Below, in pieces: positions 45,981 to 55,303 of a stretch of DNA of 64,000 bases (position 1 is the first letter of the stretch; every line of letters begins with the position of its first letter). The notes under the pieces were generated by a model. That model was not told the origin of the DNA. It did not search any database and was given only the letters and a program-made list of their open reading frames with translations. A program made the position numbers and the translations under genes. The DNA comes from Paenibacillus wynnii (GTDB lineage Bacteria; Bacillota; Bacilli; Paenibacillales; Paenibacillaceae). The stretch lies in contig NZ_JAUSTK010000001.1 in assembly GCF_030812855.1 (NCBI RefSeq), positions 372,001 through 436,000 of the forward strand, in the 5' to 3' direction.

Positions 45981-46511
45981 ATGATTAAGAAGAGATCTGT
46001 TTATGTTTTACCTTTTGCTATGTTGCTTTTTCTTTCCCTAATTACTACGGCAAGCACAGTCGGAACACGGGTGGATGCACAGAGCAGCGGACCCACACAA
46101 AGCCTCACTGTATACATTCAATCACTGCAATCCGGTAACGGAAAACTCTCCATTGTAGCCGATGAAATAGACTGGTATCAGGGCGAAAGCGCGAATCAAG
46201 TCTTTGCCGAAAGAGAACCGGAGGCTTATGCGGAAATAGGCGGAACGCCGGATGATTATTATATTGTAAACGACAGTGATACATTGACATCCTTTTCGCT
46301 TGCGGATAATCTAGCCGTCACTATGCAGCTTTTTGATCATACTGGAAATGCGGAGGATCTGGACATTCACTGGAATGAAATAATTACTCCTCAGCAGTTT
46401 AAAGATGCCTTCAGCAACACCGCCGATGTACTTGATTTGGGTCAATTTCCCTATCATATCACCGTCCAGGATGGTGTAATTACATCTATTGTGCAGCAAT
46501 ATATCCCTTAA
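45981..46511 (+). CDS. Secreted protein of unknown function
   Basis: I do not recognise this 176-aa protein. It has a clear signal peptide (about 1-34, cleavage near VDAQSS). The mature part is acidic, without cysteines or repeats, and contains ADEIDWYQGESANQVFAERE and DDYYIVNDSDTL followed by a C-terminal FPYHITVQDGVIT. The start ATG follows AAGGGGGAG. It is a single gene with its own terminator, placed between the relic locus and the spore germination operon. The composition suggests a small extracellular or spore-associated protein, but that is inference only. Confidence 0.75.
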   Translation: MIKKRSVYVLPFAMLLFLSLITTASTVGTRVDAQSSGPTQSLTVYIQSLQSGNGKLSIVADEIDWYQGESANQVFAEREPEAYAEIGGTPDDYYIVNDSDTLTSFSLADNLAVTMQLFDHTGNAEDLDIHWNEIITPQQFKDAFSNTADVLDLGQFPYHITVQDGVITSIVQQYIP

Positions 46512-46550
46512 ATCGGCTTTAGCATAAATAAGTTATTCGAACATTACATT

Positions 46551-46584
46551 ACACCTCCTTAGATATTCAAGGGGGGTGTTTTTG
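46551..46584 (+). terminator. Terminator of the secreted orphan gene
   Basis: Stem ACACCTCCTT / AAGGGGGGTGT followed by TTTTTG, 40 bp past the stop. Confidence 0.8.
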
Positions 46585-46662
46585 TGTGTCGATATACCCT
46601 ATGTATAAATTCCCCTTTAAAAGTAAACGTTATTGGGTAATCAAGGAAGGGAGATGAGTCCC

Positions 46663-48282
46663 GTGCCATTTAACTGGATAAAGGATGCTTTGAAGCCTGC
46701 AAAGAGCCATAAACTAGATGCCTTAAAAACAAGACAGCAGGCTAATGATAAATCACTAACCACCTCTTTGTCTCATACCCTATCCTTCCTTGAATCAGAG
46801 CTAGGGAAAAGTCCTGACTTTGTTGTTCGCAAATTTAATGAGGACCCGGGACTGACTGACCCCGTTGCTGTCTGTTATATCGAAGGTCTTATTGATAATG
46901 TGCTCCTCACAGATTTAATAGAGGCCATTATTACTGAAAAAAGCTCACAATCCAATTTATCACTCGATGCTCAGGAAACGGCTGCATTATTTAAGAAAAA
47001 GCTCCCTTTAGGAAATATCAAAGCCGTTAAAACCGAAAATCAACTTATCCAGACCATACTTACCGGAAGCGCTATTGTAGTTATTGATGGGGTTGATTAT
47101 GTACAGGCTGTCTCCATTTCGGGTGGAAGCCGGCGAAGCGTTGAGGAACCTACTTCTCAGACCGTCATTCGGGGTCCTAAGGAAGGATTTACAGAGGATA
47201 TCTCACTTAACATAACCTTACTTAGACGAAAACTACCGACACCTCAATTTAAGCTTGAGAGTCATATTATCGGCGAATATACGAAAACAAAGGTCATATT
47301 GGCTTATATTGAAGGAATTGCACTGACGGAAGTGGTGGACGAAGTTAACCAGCGTCTCCGTGGTATTGATACGGATAGTATTCTGGAGAGCGGTTATATT
47401 GAAGAATTTATTCAGGACGGTGCGTTTTCCCCATTTCCGACGATTTTAAATACGGAACGTCCGGACACTGCTGCCGGGGCACTTCTAGACGGACAAGTAG
47501 TCATTTTGGTTGATGGTACCCCCTTTGTTCTGATTGCACCCGTTACTTTTTTTAATTTCTTCCAGTCAAGCGAAGACTATTACCAGCGATATGATATTTC
47601 CACCTTTCTTCGTATTATCCGACTTATGTCCTTTTTAGTCGCCTTGCTGCTGCCTTCCTTGTATATTGCCATCACGACATTTCAACAGGAAATTTTACCG
47701 ACCACCCTATTGATATCTCTGAGTGCACAACGGGAAGGGACACCTCTGCCGGCTTTAATGGAGGCTCTGATGATGGAGTTGATGTTCGAGGTTATACGTG
47801 AAGCCGGAGTTCGGATGCCTCGGGTTATCGGACCGGCTATTTCCATCGTAGGTGCGCTGGTAATCGGTCAAGCCGCGGTACAAGCCGGACTGGTGTCGGG
47901 TGCAATGGTCATAGTTGTTTCTTTTACGGCCATAGCCAATTTTGTAATCCCCTACTTTAACATGGCATCGGCAGTCCGGTTAATCCGCTTTACGCTCATG
48001 ATTCTAGGTGGAGTACTTGGATTTTTCGGGATCATCGCAGGCATAATACCCATTCTGACGCATATGGTCGCACTTAAATCCTTCGGCATCAATTATATGA
48101 TGCCTTACGCTCCGTTCTATAAATCCAATATGAAGGACCTGCTGATCAGGGTGCCTTGGTGGGCTATGAAAACCCGTCCTAACCGAAAGTCGAGTTCCAA
48201 TAAGTATAGACAGGCAGCACACCAATTCCCTGATAGCTCAGTCCAGAAGGGGAACACCAATGAACCCGATTCCCAGGAATAA
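46663..48282 (+). CDS. Spore germination protein, GerA (A subunit) family
   Basis: A-subunit of a germinant receptor in the spore inner membrane. A large N-terminal cytosolic domain (about 1-290) is followed by four to five membrane segments (about 300-500; ISLSAQREGTPLPALMEALM, VIGPAISIVGALVIGQAAVQ) and a hydrophilic tail. The germinant is unknown. The frame is open from a TTG at 46633, but AAGGAAGGGAG fits best with the GTG at 46663 (539 aa); the ATG at 46654 lies too close to the site. It is first in an A-C-B operon with 12-bp and 34-bp gaps. Expression would be expected in the forespore, but I could not assign a sigma-G promoter with confidence. Confidence 0.92.
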   Translation: MPFNWIKDALKPAKSHKLDALKTRQQANDKSLTTSLSHTLSFLESELGKSPDFVVRKFNEDPGLTDPVAVCYIEGLIDNVLLTDLIEAIITEKSSQSNLSLDAQETAALFKKKLPLGNIKAVKTENQLIQTILTGSAIVVIDGVDYVQAVSISGGSRRSVEEPTSQTVIRGPKEGFTEDISLNITLLRRKLPTPQFKLESHIIGEYTKTKVILAYIEGIALTEVVDEVNQRLRGIDTDSILESGYIEEFIQDGAFSPFPTILNTERPDTAAGALLDGQVVILVDGTPFVLIAPVTFFNFFQSSEDYYQRYDISTFLRIIRLMSFLVALLLPSLYIAITTFQQEILPTTLLISLSAQREGTPLPALMEALMMELMFEVIREAGVRMPRVIGPAISIVGALVIGQAAVQAGLVSGAMVIVVSFTAIANFVIPYFNMASAVRLIRFTLMILGGVLGFFGIIAGIIPILTHMVALKSFGINYMMPYAPFYKSNMKDLLIRVPWWAMKTRPNRKSSSNKYRQAAHQFPDSSVQKGNTNEPDSQE

Positions 48283-48294
48283 GGAGAGATCAAA

Positions 48295-49515
48295 ATGCGC
48301 AAATTAGGGGTTATAACTTTTTTAATTCTTATAGGCCTTTGGCTCTCAGGATGCGGTAACCGTGTCGAATTAAATGAACTAGGGATAATAACAGCTACCG
48401 GAGTAGACGGGAAAAGCGGTGCATGGATTGTAACCTACCAAATAATCATCCCTTCGGCAATGGCCTCAGGAACAAGCGGAGGAGGCGGAGGAGGTTCACA
48501 AGCTGCCGTTCATACCTTTTCTACAGAGGCGAAAACCATAAGAGAAGCAGTAGATATAAGCAATCTTGAAAATCCGCGCAGACTATATTTCTCACATAAC
48601 AATGTGCTTCTCATAGGCAAAAAAAGTGCAGATCAGGGAATTGACGAGATTATAGATATTTATTTACGTAATTTTGAAACGCGTGAAACTGTGAAAGTAT
48701 TAGTAGCTGACGGCGAAGCCCGTGAACTCTTGAAGCAGCTTACACCTCCTGAGAAGGTTCCAGGTGTAGCATTGGCAAAAATTCTAGCAAAGGATAATCA
48801 GTTAGGGAGTTTTTTTCCTTTAATCACTATATATGAAATTGCCCAAAGAATCAGTTCAGAAAGCGAAGCAGCTGGCATTCCGGAGGTATCTAAGGTTGGT
48901 TCCGAAGATGAAAAACTCGATACTATCGAGGTTTTTCAAAAAACATCCGCCAAGGCTAAGCTAAAACTTACCGGTTTGTGTGTGATCAAGGGGAGCAAAA
49001 GAATTGCAACGCTGAAACAAAAGGAAAGTCAAGGCGTTAGTTGGTTAAACAATCAGATGAACAGCAGTACCCTGTCTTTTACAGATCCGGTTAAGAAAAA
49101 TGAGGAGAAAAGGTATACCGCTTTTCAGGTCCGTAAAGCTAAAGTAAAAGTTACCCCAATAAAAGGTCCTCTGCATTACACCTTGAAGGTGGATGTGAAG
49201 GTAAGAGGAGAACTTGTGGAATCCGAGTCTAAAATAAATATCACTAAATCTAAAGGGATTAATCAGATGCAGCAGCTTATCAATAAAGAAATAGAGGCCC
49301 AAATTCAGAACAGCTGGCAAACTATTCAGGATCTCAAGGTTGATCTGGCAGGGGTTGGAAATAAAATTCATCGTAAATACCCAAAAGAGTGGCACAAAAT
49401 TAAAAAAACCTGGCCTGAGGAATTAGCAAGAATGGATATCAAAATAAATGTTGAAACGGTTATCAGCCGAACTGGATTGTTTCAAAACTCATTCAAAAAG
49501 CAGATCGGCAAGTAA
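48295..49515 (+). CDS. Spore germination lipoprotein, Ger(x)C family
   Basis: C-subunit of the same receptor, 406 aa. The signal sequence ends in the lipobox LSGCGNR, so it is a lipid-anchored protein at the spore inner membrane. The N-terminal pattern NELGIITATGVDGK is diagnostic, with FSHNNVLLIGK and the C-terminal GerAC domain (about 215-395). A Gly/Ser-rich insertion (SGTSGGGGGGS) lies near residues 59-69. AAGGAGAG precedes the ATG. Confidence 0.92.
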   Translation: MRKLGVITFLILIGLWLSGCGNRVELNELGIITATGVDGKSGAWIVTYQIIIPSAMASGTSGGGGGGSQAAVHTFSTEAKTIREAVDISNLENPRRLYFSHNNVLLIGKKSADQGIDEIIDIYLRNFETRETVKVLVADGEARELLKQLTPPEKVPGVALAKILAKDNQLGSFFPLITIYEIAQRISSESEAAGIPEVSKVGSEDEKLDTIEVFQKTSAKAKLKLTGLCVIKGSKRIATLKQKESQGVSWLNNQMNSSTLSFTDPVKKNEEKRYTAFQVRKAKVKVTPIKGPLHYTLKVDVKVRGELVESESKINITKSKGINQMQQLINKEIEAQIQNSWQTIQDLKVDLAGVGNKIHRKYPKEWHKIKKTWPEELARMDIKINVETVISRTGLFQNSFKKQIGK

Positions 49516-49549
49516 TAGGACAAAAAGTAAAGGAGGATGAAGCTAATCT

Positions 49550-50638
49550 ATGAACCTAGGTAAAATCAGAGTATCTGAGTTAGTTGTTGTTTTTTCCATT
49601 TTCGAAGTCGGAAGCACTACTTTATTCTTGATGGGAGCAGAGGCTAAGCAGGATGCTTGGTTAGCAATGGTAATAGGTGCCACAGTTGGGTTAGTCCTTC
49701 TTTTACTTCATCTGGCTATTCACCGGCGGGAACCACAACTGGATCTCTTTCGACTATTCCGTCGTTACATGGGCAAATATCTGGGTACCATCATGAATGT
49801 ATTGTTTGTTGCCTACTTTACATACGAAGCTTCCAGAAATTTGCGTGATTTCGGAGAACTGACAGTAATGAGCTTACTGAATCGAACACCGGTATGGATT
49901 ATTATTTTGATAGTACTCCTGATCATATCCAATTTGGTCCGCTATGGACCTGAGGTGTTCTTCCTGTTCTGCATGATTCTATTCCCCGTAATGCTAATAG
50001 GTTATTTGACCATAAGTATTCTAATTCCGGCTACAGGTCTTTTTCATTTCGAGTATATGCTCCCGGTACTGGAGTATGGTTTTATGCCTGCTGTAACCTC
50101 TGCGATTCCCGAGATCGTTTCCTTTCCATTCGGTCAGACGGTGTTATTTCTTGTTTTTTACCCGCTCGCCATGAAAGGACGTAATCTCCCCCGTGCTGTT
50201 ATCATTACGTATCTTACTAGTGCGCTTTTTCTGACTATTTTTAATCAACTGAATATTTTTGTGCTTGGAACTGATCTGGCGCCTAACATGACCCTGCCTC
50301 TTCTGGAGACTGTGCAATTAATACAGTTGACACAGGTATTTGAACGGACAGATGCCCTTTTCACCATGGTTCTCTACATAGGACTGGGAACCAAGATGGC
50401 TGCCTTTTATTTAGGTGCGTTGATCGGTCTTGAAAGAATAACCAAAATCAGCTATAAAAAGTGGGTCATCCCTCTATCCATTCTACTATATTACCTTGCC
50501 TTTTTATCTCCAAATTACACACATCATATCGAGATCGGCCGGGGGATCGCTGTTAATAAATGGTGGCCTATATTCCAGATCCTCCTTCCCGTATTACTGT
50601 TTGTCGTGATGGTTATTCGAAGACGGAAGAAAGCTTGA
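49550..50638 (+). CDS. Spore germination permease, GerAB family
   Basis: B-subunit, 362 aa, an APC-type membrane protein with about ten transmembrane segments, considered the germinant-binding subunit of GerA-type receptors. The N-terminal ISxxQ-like region is RVSELVVVFSIFEVGSTTLF, followed by DAWLAMVIGATVGL; a conserved proline-containing VTSAIPEIVSFPFGQTV lies mid-protein. AAAGGAGG precedes the ATG. Last gene of the operon; a weak GC-rich stem follows at about 50680-50712. Confidence 0.92.
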   Translation: MNLGKIRVSELVVVFSIFEVGSTTLFLMGAEAKQDAWLAMVIGATVGLVLLLLHLAIHRREPQLDLFRLFRRYMGKYLGTIMNVLFVAYFTYEASRNLRDFGELTVMSLLNRTPVWIIILIVLLIISNLVRYGPEVFFLFCMILFPVMLIGYLTISILIPATGLFHFEYMLPVLEYGFMPAVTSAIPEIVSFPFGQTVLFLVFYPLAMKGRNLPRAVIITYLTSALFLTIFNQLNIFVLGTDLAPNMTLPLLETVQLIQLTQVFERTDALFTMVLYIGLGTKMAAFYLGALIGLERITKISYKKWVIPLSILLYYLAFLSPNYTHHIEIGRGIAVNKWWPIFQILLPVLLFVVMVIRRRKKA

Positions 50639-50743
50639 TCTGTACACTCCATCACGGCCCATTCAGCAACAATTCAAAAAAACCGCCTCGGCAAGTACAC
50701 CGTTGACGGTCTTTGGAGTCTTTAATACTAATCGTATTCTTCT

Positions 50744-51715
50744 CTACTCTTGGGTGCGGTCATCCGGTACCGGAAAACCAAAATTCGGCGTTCCGTCCAA
50801 GTTCCAAGTGAAAACCTGGGCACGAGTATGACGATTCGGATCATAGAGAGGATCTCCCACGATTTCCGTGTAGTTTCTCGCATGATAGACAATGATATCC
50901 TCACTGTCATCCGCAGAACGTGTGAAGCTGTTATGACCTGGACCAAATTGCCCCGTAGTCGCGTTGCTCTGGAACACGGGCACTACCGATTTGGACCATG
51001 AAGCCGGATCCAATAAGTCGCTATCTTCGGATGCAGCGAGCAGTCCCATGCAGTAATTATGGTCGGTTGCGCTTGCTGAGTAACTAATGAATACTCTACC
51101 GGCATGTTTAACTACCGCCGCTCCTTCATTTACTTTGAAACCGATAATCTCCCACTCAAGCTCGGGCGTTGAGATCATGACCTGCGGTCCTTTGATCGTC
51201 CAAGGGTTCTCCAATTCTGCTATGTAGAGATTAGAGTTCCCTTCTATTGCCGGGTCTTTCTGTGCCCAAATTAAGTAGGATATCCCTTTATGATCAAACC
51301 TTGTGGCATCCAGCGAAAAGGACTCCCAATCCGTATGAATCTGACCCTTTTCTACCCAAGTACCTTCAAGAGGATTGTCCGCTTCGTTCTCCAGAACAAA
51401 CATACGATGGTCAAATATACCCTCAATCGTATCTGAAGTATGTGCTGCAGCAAAATAGACATACCATTTGCCGCCGCTATAATGGATTTCAGGTGCCCAT
51501 ATGTTAGCACTCATGAGCCCGCTGTCGTGTTTTCTCCAGATGGTTAGAGGCTCTGCCTCGCTTAACTCATTTAAGGTCAGAGTTCTTCTGATTTCAATTC
51601 GATCATATTCCGGTACAGAGGCGGAGAAGTAGTAATATCCGTCTGTATGTTTATATACCCAAGGGTCTGCACGTTGTGGAAGAACGGGATTATTTAATTG
51701 TTCCTTTGGAAACAT
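50744..51715 (-). CDS. GH43 glycosidase (arabinofuranosidase/xylosidase type)
   Basis: Five-bladed propeller glycosidase of 323 aa without a signal peptide, hence cytoplasmic. The catalytic base is Asp17 (QRADPWVYKHTDGYYY), the pKa-modulating Asp is in FSLDATRFDHKG, and the acid Glu is in FKVNEGAAVVK. The motif IWAPEIHYSGGKWYVYF and the GPGHNSF segment are typical of GH43 exo-arabinofuranosidases, the preferred reading; xylosidase activity cannot be excluded. It is the last gene of the operon after a binding protein and two permeases, so it trims the imported oligosaccharide. ATG preceded by GGAGAG. Confidence 0.88.
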   Translation of the reverse strand: MFPKEQLNNPVLPQRADPWVYKHTDGYYYFSASVPEYDRIEIRRTLTLNELSEAEPLTIWRKHDSGLMSANIWAPEIHYSGGKWYVYFAAAHTSDTIEGIFDHRMFVLENEADNPLEGTWVEKGQIHTDWESFSLDATRFDHKGISYLIWAQKDPAIEGNSNLYIAELENPWTIKGPQVMISTPELEWEIIGFKVNEGAAVVKHAGRVFISYSASATDHNYCMGLLAASEDSDLLDPASWSKSVVPVFQSNATTGQFGPGHNSFTRSADDSEDIIVYHARNYTEIVGDPLYDPNRHTRAQVFTWNLDGTPNFGFPVPDDRTQE

Positions 51716-51764
51716 CTGAATTTCTCTCCTTTATTCTATCTTTAGGGAAACTGAAAACCTGCAA

Positions 51765-52613
51765 CTAACCTTTAACTCCACCGGCTGTCATGCCTTCAAT
51801 GAAGTATTTTTGGAAGAACACAAATACGATTAGAACGGGAATGATTGCAAATACAGAACCGGCAATTAGAATTTTATAGTTGTTGCCATAAGGCGTAAGC
51901 AGTGTAGATAAACCGATTGGAATGGTCAGCTTATTCGTACTGTTCAGCACGATCAGCGGCCACAAGAAGTTATTCCAGCTAGCCAGTGCCTGCAGAATAG
52001 CCATGGATGAGAAGGCTGGAGCCATTAACGGCATCATAATTTTGAAGAAAATTCCATACTCCGTACATCCGTCTACACGGGCTGCATCAAGGAAATCCTT
52101 TGGCAGACCACCGGCATACTGTCTGAAGAAAAAGATTGGCAGCGGGGCCACGACAAACGGTAGAATAACACCCCACATGTTGTTGATCAGGTGAAATGAA
52201 ATAGCGAGCTTATACATAGGCAGCATAATGATTTCCAATGGCACAGCCATTATGATAAGCACGAGTACGAACAGAAAATTACGGAATCTAAACTTATACA
52301 CAGCAAGCGCATAACCTACCATGGAAGACAACAGTAGACATAGAACGGTGAACGTAAAAGTAATTAATACGCTGTTCTTATACCATGTAACATAATTCTC
52401 TTTCGGGGAAAATAAATTCGTGTAATTGGAGAGCGTCAGAAGCTCTTTATCCAAGCTTAAATTCAGACCATTCCGGAGCAATTCCTGAGCAGGTTTGAAC
52501 GAAGCGATAGCAAGCGTAACGATAGGGAACAGTGCAAAGATTGCGAGTGCGGAAAAGAGCAACAGCAGCAGCACCCGATTTAGCGACCATTTGGTTTCTT
52601 CGGCAGTTTTCAT
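51765..52613 (-). CDS. Sugar ABC transporter permease (MalG/AraQ type)
   Basis: 282-aa inner-membrane permease with six transmembrane segments. The EAA loop that contacts the ATPase is present (FLDAARVDGCTEYGIFFKIM, about 190-209). The C-terminus ends in FIEGMTAGGVKG, typical of the CUT1 family. It is 3 bp downstream of the partner permease. No ATPase gene is in the operon, so a shared MsmX-like ATPase encoded elsewhere is expected, as in AraNPQ systems. Confidence 0.92.
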   Translation of the reverse strand: MKTAEETKWSLNRVLLLLLFSALAIFALFPIVTLAIASFKPAQELLRNGLNLSLDKELLTLSNYTNLFSPKENYVTWYKNSVLITFTFTVLCLLLSSMVGYALAVYKFRFRNFLFVLVLIIMAVPLEIIMLPMYKLAISFHLINNMWGVILPFVVAPLPIFFFRQYAGGLPKDFLDAARVDGCTEYGIFFKIMMPLMAPAFSSMAILQALASWNNFLWPLIVLNSTNKLTIPIGLSTLLTPYGNNYKILIAGSVFAIIPVLIVFVFFQKYFIEGMTAGGVKG

Positions 52614-52616
52614 CGG

Positions 52617-53555
52617 CTACTCCTCCTTCTTAAATAATCCAAACAGATTCAATTGCACGAATGTGATAATAAAGGTAATGGCAAGCAAGACGATACCCAC
52701 AGCAGCACCGAGGCCCAAGTTATTTTGTTCCCAGCCGCTGCGATATAAGTAACCCACCATCGTGAGACCGATATCTTTCGGCGAGCGGTTGCCGCTATAG
52801 AGCATATAGCTTTCTGTAAACATTGCATAACCGCCGTAAATACTGATTGTGAACACGTAAATAGTAATTGGTTTTAACAAAGGGACTGTGATATTAGTGA
52901 ACTTCTTCCATGTATTTGCTCCATCAATTTCAGCGGATTCATAAACTTCTTTTGAAATGTTCTGCAGACCAGCCATGAAATAAAGCATATTAATCCCCAT
53001 CCAACGCCAGCATGCCAGAATCAGCAAGGTCATCAGACCCAGCCAGCGATCACCCAACCAGCGCTGCTTCTCAAAACCGAGCGCAGTTATAAAGGTGTTC
53101 ATAAGTGATCCGTCCAATTCGCCGAAAGCGAGCCGAAAAATAGTTCCCGCAACAACAACTGAAGTCAATGCAGGGATAAACAGAGTTGAGCGGAAAAAGT
53201 TCTTGAATATCATAACTTTGGAATTCAAGAATGCAGCAAGCACCAAAGGTATCGGTATTAGCAAAAGCAGTGTTAATGCGGTATAAACTGTACTGTTCTT
53301 AATGGCCTTGAAGAAGGTTGGGTTCCACAGCTCTTTATAATTATCGAAGCCGATAAACTTACTGGAGCCCGGCACAATTTCCTGAAAGCTCATAATGAAT
53401 GCCGAAACCACGGGGTAGGCAAAAAACACGGAGAACGAAATAATAAACGGGAGTACAAATACGTAAGGGGCAATCTTCTGCGAATAGAGCAGACTGGAAA
53501 TCGATGATGATCCAGACGTTTGTTTCACCCGGGTAACGTTAGGCGTATTGCTCAT
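52617..53555 (-). CDS. Sugar ABC transporter permease (MalF/AraP type)
   Basis: 312-aa permease of the CUT1 family with six transmembrane segments after a short polar N-terminus (first segment about 30-52). The EAA loop reads YESAEIDGANTWKKFTNITV (about 213-232). ATG preceded by AAAGGAGG. It forms the heterodimeric channel with the next gene. Confidence 0.92.
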   Translation of the reverse strand: MSNTPNVTRVKQTSGSSSISSLLYSQKIAPYVFVLPFIISFSVFFAYPVVSAFIMSFQEIVPGSSKFIGFDNYKELWNPTFFKAIKNSTVYTALTLLLLIPIPLVLAAFLNSKVMIFKNFFRSTLFIPALTSVVVAGTIFRLAFGELDGSLMNTFITALGFEKQRWLGDRWLGLMTLLILACWRWMGINMLYFMAGLQNISKEVYESAEIDGANTWKKFTNITVPLLKPITIYVFTISIYGGYAMFTESYMLYSGNRSPKDIGLTMVGYLYRSGWEQNNLGLGAAVGIVLLAITFIITFVQLNLFGLFKKEE

Positions 53556-53583
53556 AAACCGTAACCCTCCTTTGGTAATAACA

Positions 53584-53610
53584 CATCACCGACGTCAAGG
53601 GTCGGTGATG
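53584..53610 (-). terminator. Intercistronic hairpin after the binding-protein gene
   Basis: Perfect 10-bp inverted repeat CATCACCGAC / GTCGGTGATG with a 7-base loop and no T-run, between the binding-protein and permease genes. Such stems commonly protect the upstream mRNA so that the binding protein is made in excess. Confidence 0.7.
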
Positions 53611-53629
53611 CGTTGCTTCTCTTTTTCTA

Positions 53630-54973
53630 TTACAAACCGGAATTTACATCTTTCAATACTTTTTCAGTGTCTTCATTATCAAGCAGAATTCGAACGTTGG
53701 ATTGTGTTTTAATCGCGTCAATCACTTGAGGTGTTTTCTCACCGATGTTGATGCCTTCAATCTCGTCTTTCACTTCAGTAAGAACATCGAAAATATTATT
53801 GCCGAAATACTCGGTGAATTTGTTAGGCGCCTTCATTGCTTCATCATCCCATACATCGGAACGAAGCGGATCAAAGCCCAGAATAGTCCAAGTAGCAATA
53901 CTTCCTTCTTTGGAGAGCTTAGCGAAGCTCAGGAATTGCTTCACAAGATCTTCACTCTTGGTTTGCTTAGTGATTACAGTTGCAGTACCACCCATACCTG
54001 CCGAGCGAGGTTCGCCTGTACTCCAAGCTGGCATTGGGCGGATGATCATTTTACCCTTCAAATCAGGCATGCTGTCTGTAAAGCGGCCCATATACCAAAG
54101 AGGCATCCATACAGAAGCTGCTCCGCCTTTACCCATAAATCCGAAGTACTCTTCAGCATGATGGAATCCACCAGGTGCCCCAACAGCCACGCCTGATTTC
54201 ATTTGCTCTTGTTGCCATTTCATAACTTGTGTAACTTCAGGTCCATCAAGGTTTGGTGTACCGTCTGCTTTCAACAAATCATCTTTTGATGGAAGCTGAG
54301 CGGTTTGCAGCCACATCGACCACTGCTCGGAAGTTTCCAAGGTTGTCATAGGAATCCCTGTTTTGTCCAGAACGACTTTACCTGCTTTAGCAAAATCATC
54401 CCAAGTTTTGATATCGTCGGCATTCACGCCTGCCTTATCGAGAATTTCTTTGTTATAATAGATTACGGAAGCGCCTACATGATAATCAATCCCATAATAA
54501 TTTCCGTCTTTAGCGTAAATATCAAAGCGGGCTTTAACTAAATTATCCAGATCGGGTTCAACAATATCATTTAGAGGTACAAGTTGTGGCTCACCTTTGA
54601 TATAGTTAGGGAATTTACTAATTTCAATATCTGCAAAGTCAGGTGCTCCGCTGCCTGATTGTAATGCTACCAACAATTTGTTGTGCACATCATCATACGG
54701 GCTCACGTTAGCCACCAGTTCAATAGTTTTGTCGGGATTAGCTGTATTCCATCTCTTCACCATTTCAGTATAGAATTCGGCATGAAGCTGTTGGAACGTC
54801 CAGAACTCAACTTTGGTTGCCTTAGCAGTAGATGGTGCCGTATTACCACTGCCTTCGTTAGTAGCCTTTCCTGCGTTGTTCGCAGTGTTGTTTGCATTAT
54901 TGCCTCCGCAAGCAGACAATGCTAGGGTCATAACAAGTGATACTGAAAGCAAGCTTAGACTCTTTTTCCTCAT
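53630..54973 (-). CDS. Sugar-binding lipoprotein of ABC importer
   Basis: 447-aa extracellular substrate-binding protein. The signal peptide ends in the lipobox LSACGG, followed by an Asn/Thr-rich linker (about 23-50) and the type I sugar-binding fold (VEFWTFQQLHAEFYTEMVKR; DFADIEISKFPNYI; VIYYNKEILDKAG). It captures the oligosaccharide for the two permeases downstream. First gene of the four-gene operon, with a consensus promoter upstream. The GH43 partner suggests an arabino- or xylo-oligosaccharide ligand (inference). Confidence 0.92.
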   Translation of the reverse strand: MRKKSLSLLSVSLVMTLALSACGGNNANNTANNAGKATNEGSGNTAPSTAKATKVEFWTFQQLHAEFYTEMVKRWNTANPDKTIELVANVSPYDDVHNKLLVALQSGSGAPDFADIEISKFPNYIKGEPQLVPLNDIVEPDLDNLVKARFDIYAKDGNYYGIDYHVGASVIYYNKEILDKAGVNADDIKTWDDFAKAGKVVLDKTGIPMTTLETSEQWSMWLQTAQLPSKDDLLKADGTPNLDGPEVTQVMKWQQEQMKSGVAVGAPGGFHHAEEYFGFMGKGGAASVWMPLWYMGRFTDSMPDLKGKMIIRPMPAWSTGEPRSAGMGGTATVITKQTKSEDLVKQFLSFAKLSKEGSIATWTILGFDPLRSDVWDDEAMKAPNKFTEYFGNNIFDVLTEVKDEIEGINIGEKTPQVIDAIKTQSNVRILLDNEDTEKVLKDVNSGL

Positions 54974-55061
54974 TCTATAATCCCCCTATTGTGTAATATA
55001 TGCTGAATCCCAAAGGATAAAAGCCTTTTGTTTAACTTTCTTTAAATCAATTTATACTTTT

Positions 55062-55112
55062 ATATTATATAGTTCAATAATGAATGTCAATACTAAAATG
55101 TATGCGTTTTCT
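55062..55112 (-). promoter_or_regulatory. Sigma-A promoter of the ABC/GH43 operon with adjacent cre candidate
   Basis: On the minus strand TTGACA (55085-55090) and TAATAT (55062-55067) are exactly 17 bp apart. Just upstream of the -35, at 55099-55112, the minus strand reads AGAAAACGCATACA, one base off the cre pattern TGAAAACGNNNNCA. This fits carbon catabolite control plus regulation by the divergent winged-helix protein. Confidence 0.75.
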
Positions 55113-55229
55113 TGATTATTTATATAAACTAAAGAGCTTGTTTTATTAAAATTCGTGGTACATTTTGCGCATAAAGTTTGATATTAGGTTAAATTTATGG
55201 AATTTTAAAGAAGTTTAATGACAAATCAT

Positions 55230-55257
55230 TGCAAAACGCCGCTTTTTGTTTATAATT
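55230..55257 (+). promoter_or_regulatory. Promoter of the winged-helix regulator gene
   Basis: TTGCAA (55230-55235) and TATAAT (55252-55257) with a 16-bp spacer, 46 bp before the TTG start of the regulator. The 330-bp divergent gap contains no gene. Confidence 0.65.
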
Positions 55258-55303
55258 AATTAAAATGAAACAAAATTATCATTGAGAGAGGACGCTGTGT
55301 GCT

